Assembly (NCBI GenBank): GCA_024234215.1
Contig: JACKOQ010000002.1
Coordinates: 434,001-498,000, forward strand
Length of the DNA: 64,000 nt
Direction of reading: 5' to 3'
Origin: Pseudomonadales bacterium
GTDB taxonomy: Bacteria; Pseudomonadota; Gammaproteobacteria; Pseudomonadales; UBA5862
Position numbers and translations under genes: made by a program. This document shows positions 7,757-17,959 of this stretch, in pieces. A model generated the notes under the pieces. It saw only the letters and a list, made by a program, of their open reading frames with translations. It was not told the origin of the DNA and did no database searches. Position 1 is the stretch's first letter. Each line of letters opens with the position of its first letter.

Positions 7757-8083
7757 CTTGGCCAAAATCCCTGCACTACGCAGGGTTCCGGCCATCTGTG
7801 CTGCGGGTGGCCATCCGCCGAAATGCCCTGTTTTCAGCGTCTTTGGCTCCAAGTCTGTCTCTACTCTCCGTTTGGTCTGCGGGCAGGCATCAAACGCCGT
7901 TACCACTTCCCCTGCATCACCCAGTCGGTCGGCAGTGGGTTGCGCTGCAACCACAGCAGGCTCATGCACCGGGGCTGCTTCCCGGCCCGGATGCTCTGCG
8001 CTGACGGCAGCAGAGCACGCCTGCTGGACTGAACCGGGGTGAACAGCCGAGACGGCGCTGGAACTTCAGCCTAGAATGGGCCG

Positions 8084-10237
<2,154 letters not shown>

Positions 10238-10333
10238 GCCGCGTGCGCTCGGGTGAATCGGGTATGATGCGGCGATTCAACCTGGAATTTCGAGCCGCCG
10301 ACCTGGCCGGCTTCTGGTGAACGGCCTGCAAAG

Positions 10334-10930
10334 ATGAAACAACCGAACGGCAAGGTGGCAACGCCAATTCCAGCCGCCACCGTGGTGCCGCTGCGCGATG
10401 GCGATGACGGGGTGGAGATTCTGCTGCTGCGGCGCAATGCCCGGCTCGACTTCGTCGGTGGTGCCTGGGTCTTTCCCGGCGGACGCCTCGATGAAGAGGA
10501 CTACGCCCAGGCGCCCGGCCGCGACGAGTTGATCGCCGCCCGCCATGCGGCAGTGCGCGAAGCCCACGAGGAGAGTGGACTCACGCTCGCGCTCGACCAA
10601 CTGGTCTGCCTGTCGCACTGGACCACGCCGGGCTCGAGTCCCAAGCGCTTCGCCACCTGGTTCTTTCTGGCGCCGCTGTCACAGCCGCAGCAGGTGGTGA
10701 TCGATGGCTCCGAGATCCATGAACATCGCTGGTACCGGCCACAGGCGGCGCTCGATGCCTACCTGCGCGATGAGATCTTCATCATCATGCCCACCTACCA
10801 CACCATCGAGGCGCTGATCGGCTTTGCCGACTGCGCCGAACTGCTGACCCGCTACCGGAACGCAGCACCCACCATCGTGCCGCCCGAGCATGGCAAGATC
10901 ATGCCGTTGCCGACCGGCAGGCGCCATTGA
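10334..10930 (+). CDS. Nudix hydrolase, first of a tandem pair
   Basis: This 198-residue Nudix-fold protein should cleave a nucleoside-diphosphate-linked substrate. The Nudix box begins FPGGRLDEEDY and, after an insertion, continues AAVREAHEESGL, so the REXXEE glutamates are present but spaced as in the NUDT19/NUDT7-like group. WFFLAPL and the conserved HRWYRPQAAL segment follow. Its neighbour is a close paralogue in the same orientation, starting 20 bases after this stop. The substrate cannot be read from sequence; CoA-type or related diphosphates are known for this subgroup. Confidence 0.88.
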   Translation: MKQPNGKVATPIPAATVVPLRDGDDGVEILLLRRNARLDFVGGAWVFPGGRLDEEDYAQAPGRDELIAARHAAVREAHEESGLTLALDQLVCLSHWTTPGSSPKRFATWFFLAPLSQPQQVVIDGSEIHEHRWYRPQAALDAYLRDEIFIIMPTYHTIEALIGFADCAELLTRYRNAAPTIVPPEHGKIMPLPTGRRH

Positions 10931-10950
10931 GCCCGACAGGAGGCCCCGCG

Positions 10951-11541
10951 ATGGTCCCCGCCAAGCATGCCGCCACCGTGGTGCCACTGCGCGATGGCGT
11001 CGACGGGCTGGAGATTCTGTTGCTGCGCCGCCATGCCCGGCTCAGCTTCGCCGGCGGTGCCTGGGTCTTTCCTGGCGGTCATGTCGATCCGGAAGATTGG
11101 CCCACCGATGCGCCAGATGATCACCATGGTGCTGCCCGTGTCGCCGCCGTGCGCGAGGCGCGCGAGGAGGCCGGCCTCGAACTGTTGCTGCATCAGCTGA
11201 TCACCCTGAGCCACTGGACCACGCCGCTCGACCAGCCGAAGCGCTTTGCCACCTGGTTCTTCGCGGCACCGGCCCACCACGGTGCCCAAGTGCAGGTCGA
11301 CGGGGTCGAGATCGACGACCACCGCTGGCTGCGGCCACAGACGGCACTCGACACCCATCAGCGGGGCGAGATCTTTCTGCCGATTCCCACCTATGCCACC
11401 GTCGAACTGCTGCTCGACTTTGCCAACGTCGACACAGCGCTCGCAGCACTGGCCGCACGGCCGCCGGAGATCGTGCCGGTCAAGGCACAGAGTCCGCGGC
11501 AGGAGTTCGCCCGCGTCTTTGCCGGACGACCGCCGCCCTGA
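10951..11541 (+). CDS. Nudix hydrolase, second of a tandem pair
   Basis: This 196-residue paralogue of the preceding gene shares AATVVPLRDG, EILLLRR, FPGGHVD, REAREEAGLEL, LSHWTTP, PKRFATWFF and the HRWLRPQTAL segment. All the Nudix catalytic glutamates are present. ATG 10951 is chosen because AGGAGG stands 7 bases before it; a TTG at 10927 in the same frame would overlap the first gene. The pair looks like a tandem duplication that has since diverged. Confidence 0.88.
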   Translation: MVPAKHAATVVPLRDGVDGLEILLLRRHARLSFAGGAWVFPGGHVDPEDWPTDAPDDHHGAARVAAVREAREEAGLELLLHQLITLSHWTTPLDQPKRFATWFFAAPAHHGAQVQVDGVEIDDHRWLRPQTALDTHQRGEIFLPIPTYATVELLLDFANVDTALAALAARPPEIVPVKAQSPRQEFARVFAGRPPP

Positions 11542-11562
11542 GCCGGCCGCTCCAGCCGTGCT

Positions 11563-11976
11563 TCAGCGGCCGAGCCAGCGCGGTTGCAGCCAGGCGCCAA
11601 GCAGCATTGCCAGCACGAAGGGAACCGCCTCGGCCGGGTTGATCAGCAGGGCGGCAATCGCCGGACCGGGACAGTAGCCGGCAATCGCCCAACCGATGCC
11701 GAACAGGGCAGCGCCCAGCAGCAGGTTGCGGTCGATGTCGCTGCGGGTCGGCAGGCTGAACCGTTCAGCCCACAGCGGTCGACCCCGGCGCTGAATCCAC
11801 GGAAAGCTCAGCACGGTGACCAGCACCCCACCGCCCATCACCAGCAGCAGGCTCGGATCCCACTGGCCGGCGACATCGAGAAAACCCAACACCTTTTTCG
11901 GGTTGACCATCTGGGAGACGGTCAACCCCAGGCCGAACAGAATGCCACTGATCAGGGCAGCCACCCGCGCTTTCAT
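11563..11976 (-). CDS. YeeE/YedE (DUF395) half-transporter, second subunit
   Basis: This is a 137-residue membrane protein with four predicted helices (start KARVAALISGILFGLGLTVSQM, then LLLVMGGGVLVTVLSF, NLLLGAALFGIGWAIAGYCPGP, FVLAMLLGAWL). The AGYCPGPA motif with its Cys is the family's signature for sulfur-compound uptake (thiosulfate or related). The start ATG overlaps the stop of the upstream half gene (ATGA), so the two halves are translationally coupled and together equal one full-length YeeE. Confidence 0.86.
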   Translation of the reverse strand: MKARVAALISGILFGLGLTVSQMVNPKKVLGFLDVAGQWDPSLLLVMGGGVLVTVLSFPWIQRRGRPLWAERFSLPTRSDIDRNLLLGAALFGIGWAIAGYCPGPAIAALLINPAEAVPFVLAMLLGAWLQPRWLGR

Positions 11977-12404
11977 GACAGCACTCCCAGCACATGGCGC
12001 AACAGGAAGAAGGTGACCATCGCCACCAGCACGAAGGTCAGGGTGGCGGCCAGCGAGCGCGGCGAACGGCGGCCAAGGCCGCAGATGCCATGCCCGCTGG
12101 TGCAGCCATTGCCGAGGCGGGTGCCGGTGCCGACCAGGAATCCGGCGACCAGCAGCGCCCAGAGTGGAAAGCCCTGACGCGGTGCGAAGGTGAGCGTGGG
12201 AAGCTGCCAGGCCAACAGGGTGCCGAGCAGCAGGCCGCCCAGAAACATCAGCCGCCAGCCACGCTCGCCGTTGCTGGCCGGCAGCAGTCCGAAGGCGATG
12301 CCGCTGATGCCGGCGATGCGGCCGCTGCCAAGCAGCAGCAGTGCCGCACTGCCACCGATCATCAAACCGCCGATCAGTGCGGAAATGGGCGTGAAGGTGG
12401 TCAT
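11973..12404 (-). CDS. YeeE/YedE (DUF395) half-transporter, first subunit
   Basis: This is a 143-residue membrane protein: MTTFTPISALIGGLMIGGSA, then hydrophobic helices and the motif GNGCTSGHGICGLGRRSPRS, whose Cys residues line the substrate path in YeeE-type transporters. ATG 12404 is chosen because the longer frame to 12515 adds a non-conserved, Arg-rich leader. It forms a two-gene unit with the following half gene. The specific sulfur substrate is not determinable here. Confidence 0.86.
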   Translation of the reverse strand: MTTFTPISALIGGLMIGGSAALLLLGSGRIAGISGIAFGLLPASNGERGWRLMFLGGLLLGTLLAWQLPTLTFAPRQGFPLWALLVAGFLVGTGTRLGNGCTSGHGICGLGRRSPRSLAATLTFVLVAMVTFFLLRHVLGVLS

Positions 12405-12478
12405 GGTGTGTGCTCGCTCGCAGGTGAATCGAGTCTGGAAGCATACACCGGCCGGGAGGTTCGGTGCAGCGGCCCGAT

Positions 12479-13282
12479 TCAGCGCAGCGGTTGGAGCAGC
12501 ATCCGGTCGAGCCACAACTCGCGCGGGGCGCGAAACCGCTCGAGGCCGATCACCATCCGCTCATGACCCAGTCCAGGCTGGGCGCGCCAAGTGCCAAACA
12601 GCCGATCCCAGCAGCTCAGATTGAAACCGAAGTTGCTGTCGGTCTCGTCCGGATCGATGGAGTGGTGGACCCGATGCATGTCCGGCGTCACCAGCAGCCG
12701 GCGCAGCCACCGATCCAACCGCTCGGGCAGGCGGACATTGCCATGGTTGAACAGGGCAGTGCCGTTCAGCAGCAGCTCGAACAGCAGCACGGCAATGGCC
12801 GGCGCACCCAGCAGAGCGACCACCGCCAGTTTGATCGCCATGGACAGCAGGATTTCACCGGGATGAAAGCGCAACCCGGTGGTGACATCGAACTCGAGGT
12901 CGGCATGGTGCAGCCGGTGCAGCCGCCACAGCAGCGGTACGGCATGGAACAGCCGGTGTTGCAGGTAGATGGCCAGATCGAGCAGCAGCAGGGCCACGAT
13001 GCCGGCCAGCCATGGCGGCAGATCGATCAGGTTGAACAGGCCCCAGCCGCGCTGCTGCGCAAGGCTGGCGAACGGCACTGCCAGCAGCGGAAAACCGAGC
13101 CGCAGCAACAGCGTGTTGAGCACAGCCAGCGCCAGGTTGTTGCTCCAGCGCAGCAGTCGGGCGATGCGCTGTGGACGCCGTGGGGCAACGCTCTCCCACA
13201 GCGCCATCAGCAACAGCAGTGCGATGAAGAGGGTGAGACGAACCGCCGGTTCGTGGGCCAACAGCGTCGCGCCGAGGGTCAT
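12479..13282 (-). CDS. Sterol desaturase / fatty acid hydroxylase family protein
   Basis: This 267-residue membrane-bound di-iron oxygenase has the three histidine clusters of the family: HRLFH, HRLHH and HRVHH, the last preceded by TPDMHR. Several hydrophobic helices (LTLFIALLLLMALWE, LAGIVALLLLDLAIYLQHRL, AIKLAVVALLGAPAIAVLL) place it in the inner membrane. It follows the alpha/beta hydrolase by 24 bases in a tusA-containing run. Bacterial members oxidise lipid or carotenoid chains; the substrate is unknown. Confidence 0.88.
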   Translation of the reverse strand: MTLGATLLAHEPAVRLTLFIALLLLMALWESVAPRRPQRIARLLRWSNNLALAVLNTLLLRLGFPLLAVPFASLAQQRGWGLFNLIDLPPWLAGIVALLLLDLAIYLQHRLFHAVPLLWRLHRLHHADLEFDVTTGLRFHPGEILLSMAIKLAVVALLGAPAIAVLLFELLLNGTALFNHGNVRLPERLDRWLRRLLVTPDMHRVHHSIDPDETDSNFGFNLSCWDRLFGTWRAQPGLGHERMVIGLERFRAPRELWLDRMLLQPLR

Positions 13283-13306
13283 GGCAGCCGGCCGAAAGCG
13301 GCCCCC

Positions 13307-14209
13307 TCAGCCATCACCCGGGTGGCGCTGGATGAAGTCGGCCAGCAGCGCGGCAACCTCGGGCGCCTGCCGTTCGAGGTGCAGATGGTGGTTGCCGGCC
13401 AATCGATGCAGTTCGAGCCGACGGAAGGCATCGAGCTGCTGGTCGAACTCGGCCATGCGGTCGAAGCGCCCCCCCTGTGCCAGAATCAGCAGCGTCGGTG
13501 CGGCCACGGCTGCGGCGAAGGCGCGCGCCTGGGCTGGCGTCAGCTTCACCATCGAGGCCAGCCGCAGTCGAGGGTCGGCACGCCAACTGTAACCCCCCTC
13601 GACCTGCATCAGGCCGCGGGCCGTCAGCAGTTCGGCCGCTTCGAGGGATATTTCGCCGATGATGCGGGTGCGGGCCTCGACCGCCTCGGCCACGCTGCGG
13701 TAGATCGGCTTCTTCTTGCCGGGCAGCAGCGCCTCGTCATGCAGCGCGGCGGTCAGCTGCGCCGGGGCGGCGGCATCCTCGGTGGTGCCCGGCAGGAAGT
13801 TCTCGATCAGTGTCAGGCTGATGACCCGCTCCGGCACCGCTGCCGCCAGCAGGGTGGCGATGCCGGCACCGCGGGAATGGCCCAGCAGATGAAAGCGTTG
13901 CCAGCCAAGCTGGTCGGCGCACTGCAACAGCTCCGGCAGATCGTCCCAGATGTGCGACCGGCAGCCGGCCGGCCGATGGCTCGACAGCCCATGGCCCGGC
14001 ATGTCGAGCGCCACCAGCCGCAAATGTGGCAGCAACGGTGCCAGTCGGTCGAAGCTGGCGGCGTTGTCGAGCCAGCCATGCAGCGCCAGCAGCGGTGTTG
14101 CATCATGCTCGCCCCAGCTCTTGGCGGCGATGCGCAGCGTGCCGAGGTCAAATTCGAGCTCTTCGGCCGGACTGGGCGCCGCAACGGCAGGTGGCCGGCC
14201 GCCGGACAT
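13307..14209 (-). CDS. Alpha/beta hydrolase
   Basis: This is a 300-residue alpha/beta hydrolase. The oxyanion motif LLALHGWLDNAASF, the nucleophile elbow GHSRGAG (Ser) and a C-terminal AGNHHLHLE His form the likely triad. The acid is near ILAQGGRFDRMAEFD. Start ATG 14209 lies 2 bases after the tusA stop, with AAGGG in tusA's last codons as ribosome-binding site. It is probably co-transcribed with ppsA, tusA and the desaturase gene. The substrate is unknown. Confidence 0.88.
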   Translation of the reverse strand: MSGGRPPAVAAPSPAEELEFDLGTLRIAAKSWGEHDATPLLALHGWLDNAASFDRLAPLLPHLRLVALDMPGHGLSSHRPAGCRSHIWDDLPELLQCADQLGWQRFHLLGHSRGAGIATLLAAAVPERVISLTLIENFLPGTTEDAAAPAQLTAALHDEALLPGKKKPIYRSVAEAVEARTRIIGEISLEAAELLTARGLMQVEGGYSWRADPRLRLASMVKLTPAQARAFAAAVAAPTLLILAQGGRFDRMAEFDQQLDAFRRLELHRLAGNHHLHLERQAPEVAALLADFIQRHPGDG

Positions 14210-14211
14210 CG

Positions 14212-14469
14212 TCAACCCTTGCGGATGTAGTAGGTGAACAGCTCATCCTGTTGTCGCTGCTCGACCAGTTCGTGGCCAAGAAAGGTACAGAATTTGGGGA
14301 TGTCACGCGTCGTCGAGGGGTCGGTGGCGATCACCTCGACCACCTCGCCCTGCTGCATCACCCGCACCTGGTCATGCAGCATCATCACCGGCTCGGGGCA
14401 GTAAAGCCCGGTCGCATCCAGTTGATGCTGGACGGCAACCGGGGCGGCCGGTCGGTTCGGTTCAGCCAT
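14212..14469 (-). CDS. tusA: Sulfur carrier protein TusA
   Basis: TusA passes persulfide sulfur, for example for 2-thiouridine in tRNA. The 85-residue product has the active-site motif LDATGLYCPEPVMMLHDQVR with the persulfide Cys, and the family C-terminus (ATDPSTTRDIPKFC, LFTYYIRKG). The start ATG 14469 overlaps the ppsA stop by 8 bases. The longer frame to 14505 would reach deep into ppsA and is not needed. Confidence 0.93.
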   Translation of the reverse strand: MAEPNRPAAPVAVQHQLDATGLYCPEPVMMLHDQVRVMQQGEVVEVIATDPSTTRDIPKFCTFLGHELVEQRQQDELFTYYIRKG

Positions 14470-16840
14470 GGTTGTTGAGGTGGTCGGCCAGCGTGATCCA
14501 GGCATCCATCACGGTGTCGGGATTGAGCGACATGCTGTCGATGCCCTGATCCATCAACCACTTGGCGAAGTCGAGGTGGTCCGATGGCCCCTGTCCGCAG
14601 ATGCCGATGTACTTGCCCATCGATTTGCAGGTGGTGATCGCCATTTGCAACAGCGCCTTGACGGCGTCGTTGCGCTCATCGAACAGGTGGGCCACGATCG
14701 CGGAGTCGCGGTCCAGCCCCAGCGTCAACTGGGTGAGGTCGTTGGAGCCGATCGAGAAGCCATCGAAGTGCTCGAGGAACTGCGCGGCCAGCAGCGCGTT
14801 GGTCGGCAGTTCACACATCATGATGATGCGCAGGCCATGCTCGCCCCGTTTCAGCCCATTGCTTGCCAGCAGTTCGACCACCTGCCGTGCTTCGCCGACG
14901 GTGCGCACGAAGGGCACCATCACCTCGACGTTGGTGAAGCCCATCTCCTCGCGCACCCGCTTCAGCGCCCGGCATTCGAGCTCGAAACAGTCGCGGAACT
15001 GGTCGGAGATGTAGCGCGAAGCCCCACGGAAACCGAGCATCGGGTTCTCTTCGGTCGGCTCATACTGGGTGCCACCGATCAGGTGGGCGTATTCGTTCGA
15101 CTTGAAGTCGGAGAGCCGCACGATCACCTTCTTGGGCGCAAAGGCCGCCGCCAGCGTGGCGATGCCCTCGACCAGCTTGTCGACATAGAAATCGACCGGT
15201 GAAGCATAGCCGGCCATGCGCCGGTCGATGCTCTGTTTGAGATCGGCCGACAGGCTCGCGTAGTTGAGCAGCGCCTTGGGGTGGACGCCGATCATCCGGT
15301 TGATGATGAACTCGAGCCGCGCCAGCCCCACCCCTTCGTTGGGCAGGCCACAGAAATCGAAGGCGCGGTCGGGGTTGCCGACGTTCATCATGATCTGCAC
15401 CGGCAGGTTGGGCATGCTCGACACACTGTTGGCACGGACCGAAAAATCGAGCGCCCCTTCGTAGATGCGGCCGGTATCGCCTTCGGCGCAGGAGACGGTC
15501 ACCTGCTGGCCATTTTTCAGCAGTTCGGTGGCATGGCTGCAGCCGACGACCGCCGGAATGCCCAGCTCGCGGGCAATGATGGCGGCGTGACAGGTGCGGC
15601 CACCGCGGTTGGTGACGATGGCCCGCGCCCGTTTCATCACCGGCTCCCAGTCGGGATCGGTCATGTCGGTGACCAGCACATCGCCCTCCTGCACCTGATC
15701 CATCTGCTGCAGGGAGGTGATCACCCGCACCGTGCCGCTGCTGATCTTGTGGCCGACGCTGCGCCCTTCGAGCAGCACCCGGCCCTGCTCCTTGAGCAGG
15801 TAGCGCTCCACCACCGCGTTGCCGCTGTTGCTCTTGACCGTTTCGGGCCGCGCCTGGACGATGTAGATCTCGCCGTCCTCGCCATCTTTCGCCCATTCGA
15901 CGTCCATCGGGCGGCCATAGTGCTGCTCGATCAGCATGCCGGTTCTGGCCAGCGTGGCCAGATCGGTGTCACTGATGCAGAAGCGCTGGCGCTCCGCGGC
16001 CGGCACATCGACCGTCGCCACCGTCTCGTGGTGGTCGGCGGTCGAGCGGTAGACCATCTTGATCGCCTTGGCGCCAAGATTGCGCCGCAGCACCGCCGGG
16101 CGGCCCGCCTGCAGCGTCGGTTTGTGCAGGTAGAACTCATCGGGATTGACCGCCCCCTGCACGATCGGCTCACCCAGGCCGTAGGAGGCGGTGACGAAGA
16201 CCACGTCACGGAACCCCGACTCGGTGTCGAGGGTGAAGAGCACGCCACTGCAGCCGAGGTCGCTGCGCACCATCTTCTGGATCCCGGCGGAGATGCCGAC
16301 CTGATCGTGCGCAAAGCCCTGGTGTTCACGGTAGGCGATGGCGCGGTCGTTGAAGAGCGATGCGTAGACCCGCTTGATCGACAACAGGGTCTGGTCGATG
16401 CCGCGGATGTTGAGATAGGTCTCCTGCTGGCCGGCAAAGGAGGCGGTTGGCAGATCTTCGGCGGTGGCCGAGGAGCGTACTGCCACGGCGAAGGAGTCCT
16501 TGTCATCGGTCAGGGTCCGGAATGCCTGCCGTACTTCATCTTCCAGCCGCTTCGGCAGTGGTGCATCAAGAACCCACTGCCGGATCCGTGCACCGGTCGC
16601 GGCCAGCGCGTTGACATCATCGACATTGAGCGCCTTGAGCGCAGACTGGATGCGGTCGAACAGGTCGTTCTCATGAATGAAGTCGTAGTAGGCCCGGGCG
16701 GTGGTGGCAAAGCCCTGCGGGACCTTGACTCCCGCCTCGGAGAGGTTGCGGATCATCTCGCCCAGCGAGGCATTCTTGCCGCCCACCTGGCCGACGTCAT
16801 GCATGCCGACCTCTTTGAACCAGACCAGATACTTATCCAA
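14462..16840 (-). CDS. ppsA: Phosphoenolpyruvate synthase
   Basis: PpsA converts pyruvate and ATP to phosphoenolpyruvate, AMP and phosphate for gluconeogenesis. Starting at TTG 16840 gives MDKYLVWFKEVGMHDVGQVGGKNAS and 792 residues, the same length as the E. coli enzyme. AGGAG lies 9 bases upstream. ATG starts further upstream would add a non-conserved leader. The ATP-grasp half contains RSSATAEDLPTASFAGQQETYL. The swivelling domain has the phospho-His site NRGGRTCHAAIIARELG. The C-terminal barrel ends with IGICGQGPSDHLDFAKWL. Its regulator ppsR is divergent. Confidence 0.95.
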   Translation of the reverse strand: MDKYLVWFKEVGMHDVGQVGGKNASLGEMIRNLSEAGVKVPQGFATTARAYYDFIHENDLFDRIQSALKALNVDDVNALAATGARIRQWVLDAPLPKRLEDEVRQAFRTLTDDKDSFAVAVRSSATAEDLPTASFAGQQETYLNIRGIDQTLLSIKRVYASLFNDRAIAYREHQGFAHDQVGISAGIQKMVRSDLGCSGVLFTLDTESGFRDVVFVTASYGLGEPIVQGAVNPDEFYLHKPTLQAGRPAVLRRNLGAKAIKMVYRSTADHHETVATVDVPAAERQRFCISDTDLATLARTGMLIEQHYGRPMDVEWAKDGEDGEIYIVQARPETVKSNSGNAVVERYLLKEQGRVLLEGRSVGHKISSGTVRVITSLQQMDQVQEGDVLVTDMTDPDWEPVMKRARAIVTNRGGRTCHAAIIARELGIPAVVGCSHATELLKNGQQVTVSCAEGDTGRIYEGALDFSVRANSVSSMPNLPVQIMMNVGNPDRAFDFCGLPNEGVGLARLEFIINRMIGVHPKALLNYASLSADLKQSIDRRMAGYASPVDFYVDKLVEGIATLAAAFAPKKVIVRLSDFKSNEYAHLIGGTQYEPTEENPMLGFRGASRYISDQFRDCFELECRALKRVREEMGFTNVEVMVPFVRTVGEARQVVELLASNGLKRGEHGLRIIMMCELPTNALLAAQFLEHFDGFSIGSNDLTQLTLGLDRDSAIVAHLFDERNDAVKALLQMAITTCKSMGKYIGICGQGPSDHLDFAKWLMDQGIDSMSLNPDTVMDAWITLADHLNNHG

Positions 16841-16985
16841 GGCTACGCTCTCCTGTTGATGAATTGGGACCGACGCGGACCTGCGTTCGACATCCGTTGC
16901 TGAAATTGGTGCGCCTGCTGGCGGCTGGGCCGCCCATTTTAGCCAAGGCGCAGCCATGGCGATAAGGTGATTCGCTGCTGCGTCA

Positions 16986-16998
16986 GGTTGAATCAACC
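16986..16998. promoter_or_regulatory. Palindrome in the ppsA-ppsR spacer, possible operator
   Basis: GGTTGA-A-TCAACC is a perfect 6-bp inverted repeat with one central base in the 239-base divergent spacer. It contains TGAATC, half of a Cra/FruR-type site, and Cra activates ppsA in enterobacteria. The match to a full Cra site is poor, so this is only a candidate. Confidence 0.3.
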
Positions 16999-17079
16999 AC
17001 GCACTTGCATAATGAGGGCCAGTTGATGAATGCTTGCCTGACGCGGTTGTATCCTCTGTGAAATCATAGGCAGTAAAGC

Positions 17080-17895
17080 ATGAAACGGACAGTTTTCTTC
17101 ATCTCCGACGGCACCGGCATCACTGCCGAGACCATGGGCAAGAGCCTGCTCTCCCACTTTGAAACCCTCTCGTTCTCCTACAAGACCATTCCCTATCTGA
17201 CCGCAGCGATGGCCGAAGAGGTCAGGTTACGCATCGACGCGGTGCATCGGGAGGATGGCCTGCGGCCGATCGTCATCGCCACCATCATCGATGAGACACT
17301 GCTGCAATCGATCCGCTGTGCGAATGCGTTCTTCATCGACCTGCTGTCGACCTTTCTCAGGCCACTGGAAGAGGAGTTGCAGACGCCCTCGTCACATACC
17401 GTAGGCAAGTACCACTCCATCAGCCAGGATCTGAACTACAAGATTCGCATCGATGCGGTCAACTTCGCCCAAGACAACGACGATGGTGGGCGCACCCGCA
17501 ACTACGACACCGCCGACATCATCCTGGTGGGGGTCTCGCGCTGCGGAAAGACGCCGACCTGCCTTTACCTGGCACTGCAATTTGGCATCAAAGCCGCCAA
17601 CTACCCGATCACCGAAGAGGATCTCGGCGAGTTGAAGCTGCCCAAGGCGCTGCTGGAGTACAGGCAGAAGCTCCATGGCCTGACCATTGCCCCGGAGCGG
17701 CTCTGCGCGATTCGCAACGAGCGGCTGCCCAACAGCAAGTATGCCTCGCTCCATCAGTGTCAGCATGAGATCCAGGAGGCCGAGGCGATGTACCGCCGCC
17801 ATGGCATTCCTTTCATCGACTCGACCCACTACTCGATCGAGGAGATTTCAACCCGCATTCTGGCTGCCGCCAACATCGAACGGCGGCTGCACTGA
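17080..17895 (+). CDS. ppsR: PEP synthase regulatory protein PpsR (kinase/pyrophosphorylase)
   Basis: PpsR (DUF299) inactivates PpsA by ADP-dependent phosphorylation and restores it by phosphate-dependent removal. The 271-residue product starts KRTVFFISDGTGITAETMGKSLL. It carries the P-loop GVSRCGKTPTCLYLA (near 152-166) and ends with the conserved TPT/NYPI and DSTHYSIEEIS segments. The gene is divergent from its target ppsA, as in many proteobacteria. Confidence 0.95.
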   Translation: MKRTVFFISDGTGITAETMGKSLLSHFETLSFSYKTIPYLTAAMAEEVRLRIDAVHREDGLRPIVIATIIDETLLQSIRCANAFFIDLLSTFLRPLEEELQTPSSHTVGKYHSISQDLNYKIRIDAVNFAQDNDDGGRTRNYDTADIILVGVSRCGKTPTCLYLALQFGIKAANYPITEEDLGELKLPKALLEYRQKLHGLTIAPERLCAIRNERLPNSKYASLHQCQHEIQEAEAMYRRHGIPFIDSTHYSIEEISTRILAAANIERRLH

Positions 17896-17919
17896 GCGGT
17901 TTTGTTTCAGTCCAACGCA

Positions 17920-17942
17920 AGAGCGGCCATGACGGCCGCTCT
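17920..17942. terminator. Hairpin between convergent ppsR and prpC
   Basis: A perfect 9-bp inverted repeat (AGAGCGGCC, loop ATGAC, GGCCGCTCT) lies between the two converging stops. It has no T run on either side, so termination is plausible but unproven. Confidence 0.45.
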
Positions 17943-17959
17943 GGTGGTGCACGCTTGGC

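Larger units (their letters stand above)
7567..8083. other. Spacer between fic and ygiQ without a supported gene
   Basis: This 517-base stretch holds the motif cluster upstream of fic (7594-7637), a decayed ssrA-3'-end-like segment (7697-7723) and a terminator (7729-7756). From about 7760 to 8083 I see no coding signal. Open frames on both strands here lack family features and a ribosome-binding site. Confidence 0.6.

Noticed and set aside
7547..7969. 140-codon minus-strand frame through the spacer behind fic
   Set aside because: It runs through a terminator and the upstream motif cluster, overlaps the fic start and shows no domain.
12464..14230. 588-codon plus-strand open frame opposite the desaturase and hydrolase genes
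   Set aside because: Gln/Arg-rich shadow frame without motifs; both minus-strand genes are well supported.
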